A DNA stretch of 22,874 nucleotides from an uncultured Eubacteriales bacterium (GTDB lineage Bacteria; Bacillota; Clostridia; Oscillospirales; Oscillospiraceae): positions 1-22,874 of the forward strand of contig URLO01000040.1 of the NCBI GenBank assembly GCA_900548625.1, written 5' to 3'. A program made the position numbers and the translations under genes. Numbering within the stretch: the first letter of the stretch is position 1; every line of letters starts with the position of its first letter. Shown here in pieces: positions 22,561-22,874 of the stretch. The notes under the pieces are model-generated. The model was not told where the DNA came from, ran no database searches, and was given only the letters and a program-made list of their open reading frames with translations.

Positions 22561-22874
22561 ACATACTCTCCTTTTCTTCTCCAGGGTGATCCCCTTAATA
22601 CGTTTATTACAGTAGCACATTAAATTGGACTCGTAAAGGCGTATTGCTGAATCTTAACGAGAACTTAACGGCATAGTCGTGCAAAATGCACAACGAATGG
22701 ATGAGAAAATGGGAAAAATGGAAAAAGTAATCAACCTGTGCAAAGAAACGAAAACACGGCGTGCGCCGCAGAAGGGTCGATTATGAAGGGCAAGCACGAG
22801 CGGGAATAAGTTTTTGAGGAGGAAGGCGAAGAGAGAAGGGAAACACAGAGGGGACAGCTGTAAAGAGAACATAG
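22561..22874. other. Gene-free right edge: symporter leader and purine-rich stretch
   Basis: This 314-bp stretch holds the minus-strand leader of the symporter gene, with only a weak promoter candidate (TTTACG, 17 nt, TACTGT), and the CTTAACG direct repeat at 22653-22670. From about 22795 the plus strand is strongly purine-rich and contains GAGGAGGAAGG, which could precede a gene outside the window. The only plus-strand frames are under 30 codons, and the minus-strand 72-codon frame looks accidental. Confidence 0.5.
22653..22670. promoter_or_regulatory. 11-bp-period direct repeat CTTAACG, possible response-regulator site
   Basis: CTTAACG occurs at 22653-22659 and again at 22664-22670, one helical turn apart. 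OmpR/PhoB-type response regulators bind such tandem 7-bp sites with 4-bp spacers. It lies about 95-110 bp upstream of the symporter start, a plausible place for an activator. Confidence 0.35.

Noticed and set aside
22654..22872. 72-codon minus-strand open frame at the right edge
   Set aside because: No clear ribosome binding site, Phe/Leu/Ser/Arg composition explained by the purine-rich opposite strand, and no recognisable motif.

Overview
The window looks like a chromosomal segment of a high-GC, anaerobic, low-GC-relative Clostridia, most likely an Oscillospiraceae/Ruminococcaceae gut bacterium. This is inferred from three things: Firmicute-type gene order (yggS-sepF-divIVA-T-box-ileS, and miaB-mutS-mutL-miaA-hfq), strong AGGAGG ribosome binding sites with sigma-A promoters, and an [FeFe]-hydrogenase-like Fe-S domain. 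No database search was possible, so the genus is not assigned. I see no rRNA, tRNA, CRISPR array, insertion sequence or phage gene.

Left part (1-6391), mostly minus strand. The window opens with a chimeric gene that joins the N-terminal half of a histidine phosphatase to the C-terminal Fe-S part of an iron-hydrogenase-like protein. Divergent from it is a 56-residue glycine-zipper microprotein. Next come an oleate hydratase gene with its own promoter and, upstream on the same strand, a TetR-type regulator with its own terminator. A ~380 bp gene-free stretch follows that is packed with perfect inverted repeats and bounded by a 24-bp direct repeat. After it lie a diacylglycerol/lipid kinase and a membrane-anchored parvulin-type peptidyl-prolyl isomerase, probably cotranscribed.

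Central part (6598-14778), plus strand. From a near-consensus promoter run miaB, mutS, a CPBP-family intramembrane protease, mutL, miaA and hfq. This groups two enzymes of one tRNA modification (ms2i6A37) with the MutS/MutL mismatch-repair pair and the RNA chaperone Hfq.

Right part (14816-22874). A HlyD-like membrane adaptor precedes yggS, sepF and divIVA, the Firmicute division cluster without ylmG and ylmH. A complete T-box leader then controls ileS. ileS converges on a minus-strand dicarboxylate/amino-acid:cation symporter gene across a shared bidirectional terminator. The last ~310 bp contain the symporter leader with an 11-bp-period direct repeat, and a purine-rich stretch without a convincing gene.

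Most of the window is ordinary housekeeping sequence. The features that most deserve a second look are the chimeric phosphatase/Fe-S gene at the left edge, the hairpin-dense repeat block at 3577-3905, the intramembrane protease between mutS and mutL, and the orphan HlyD-like adaptor in the division cluster.
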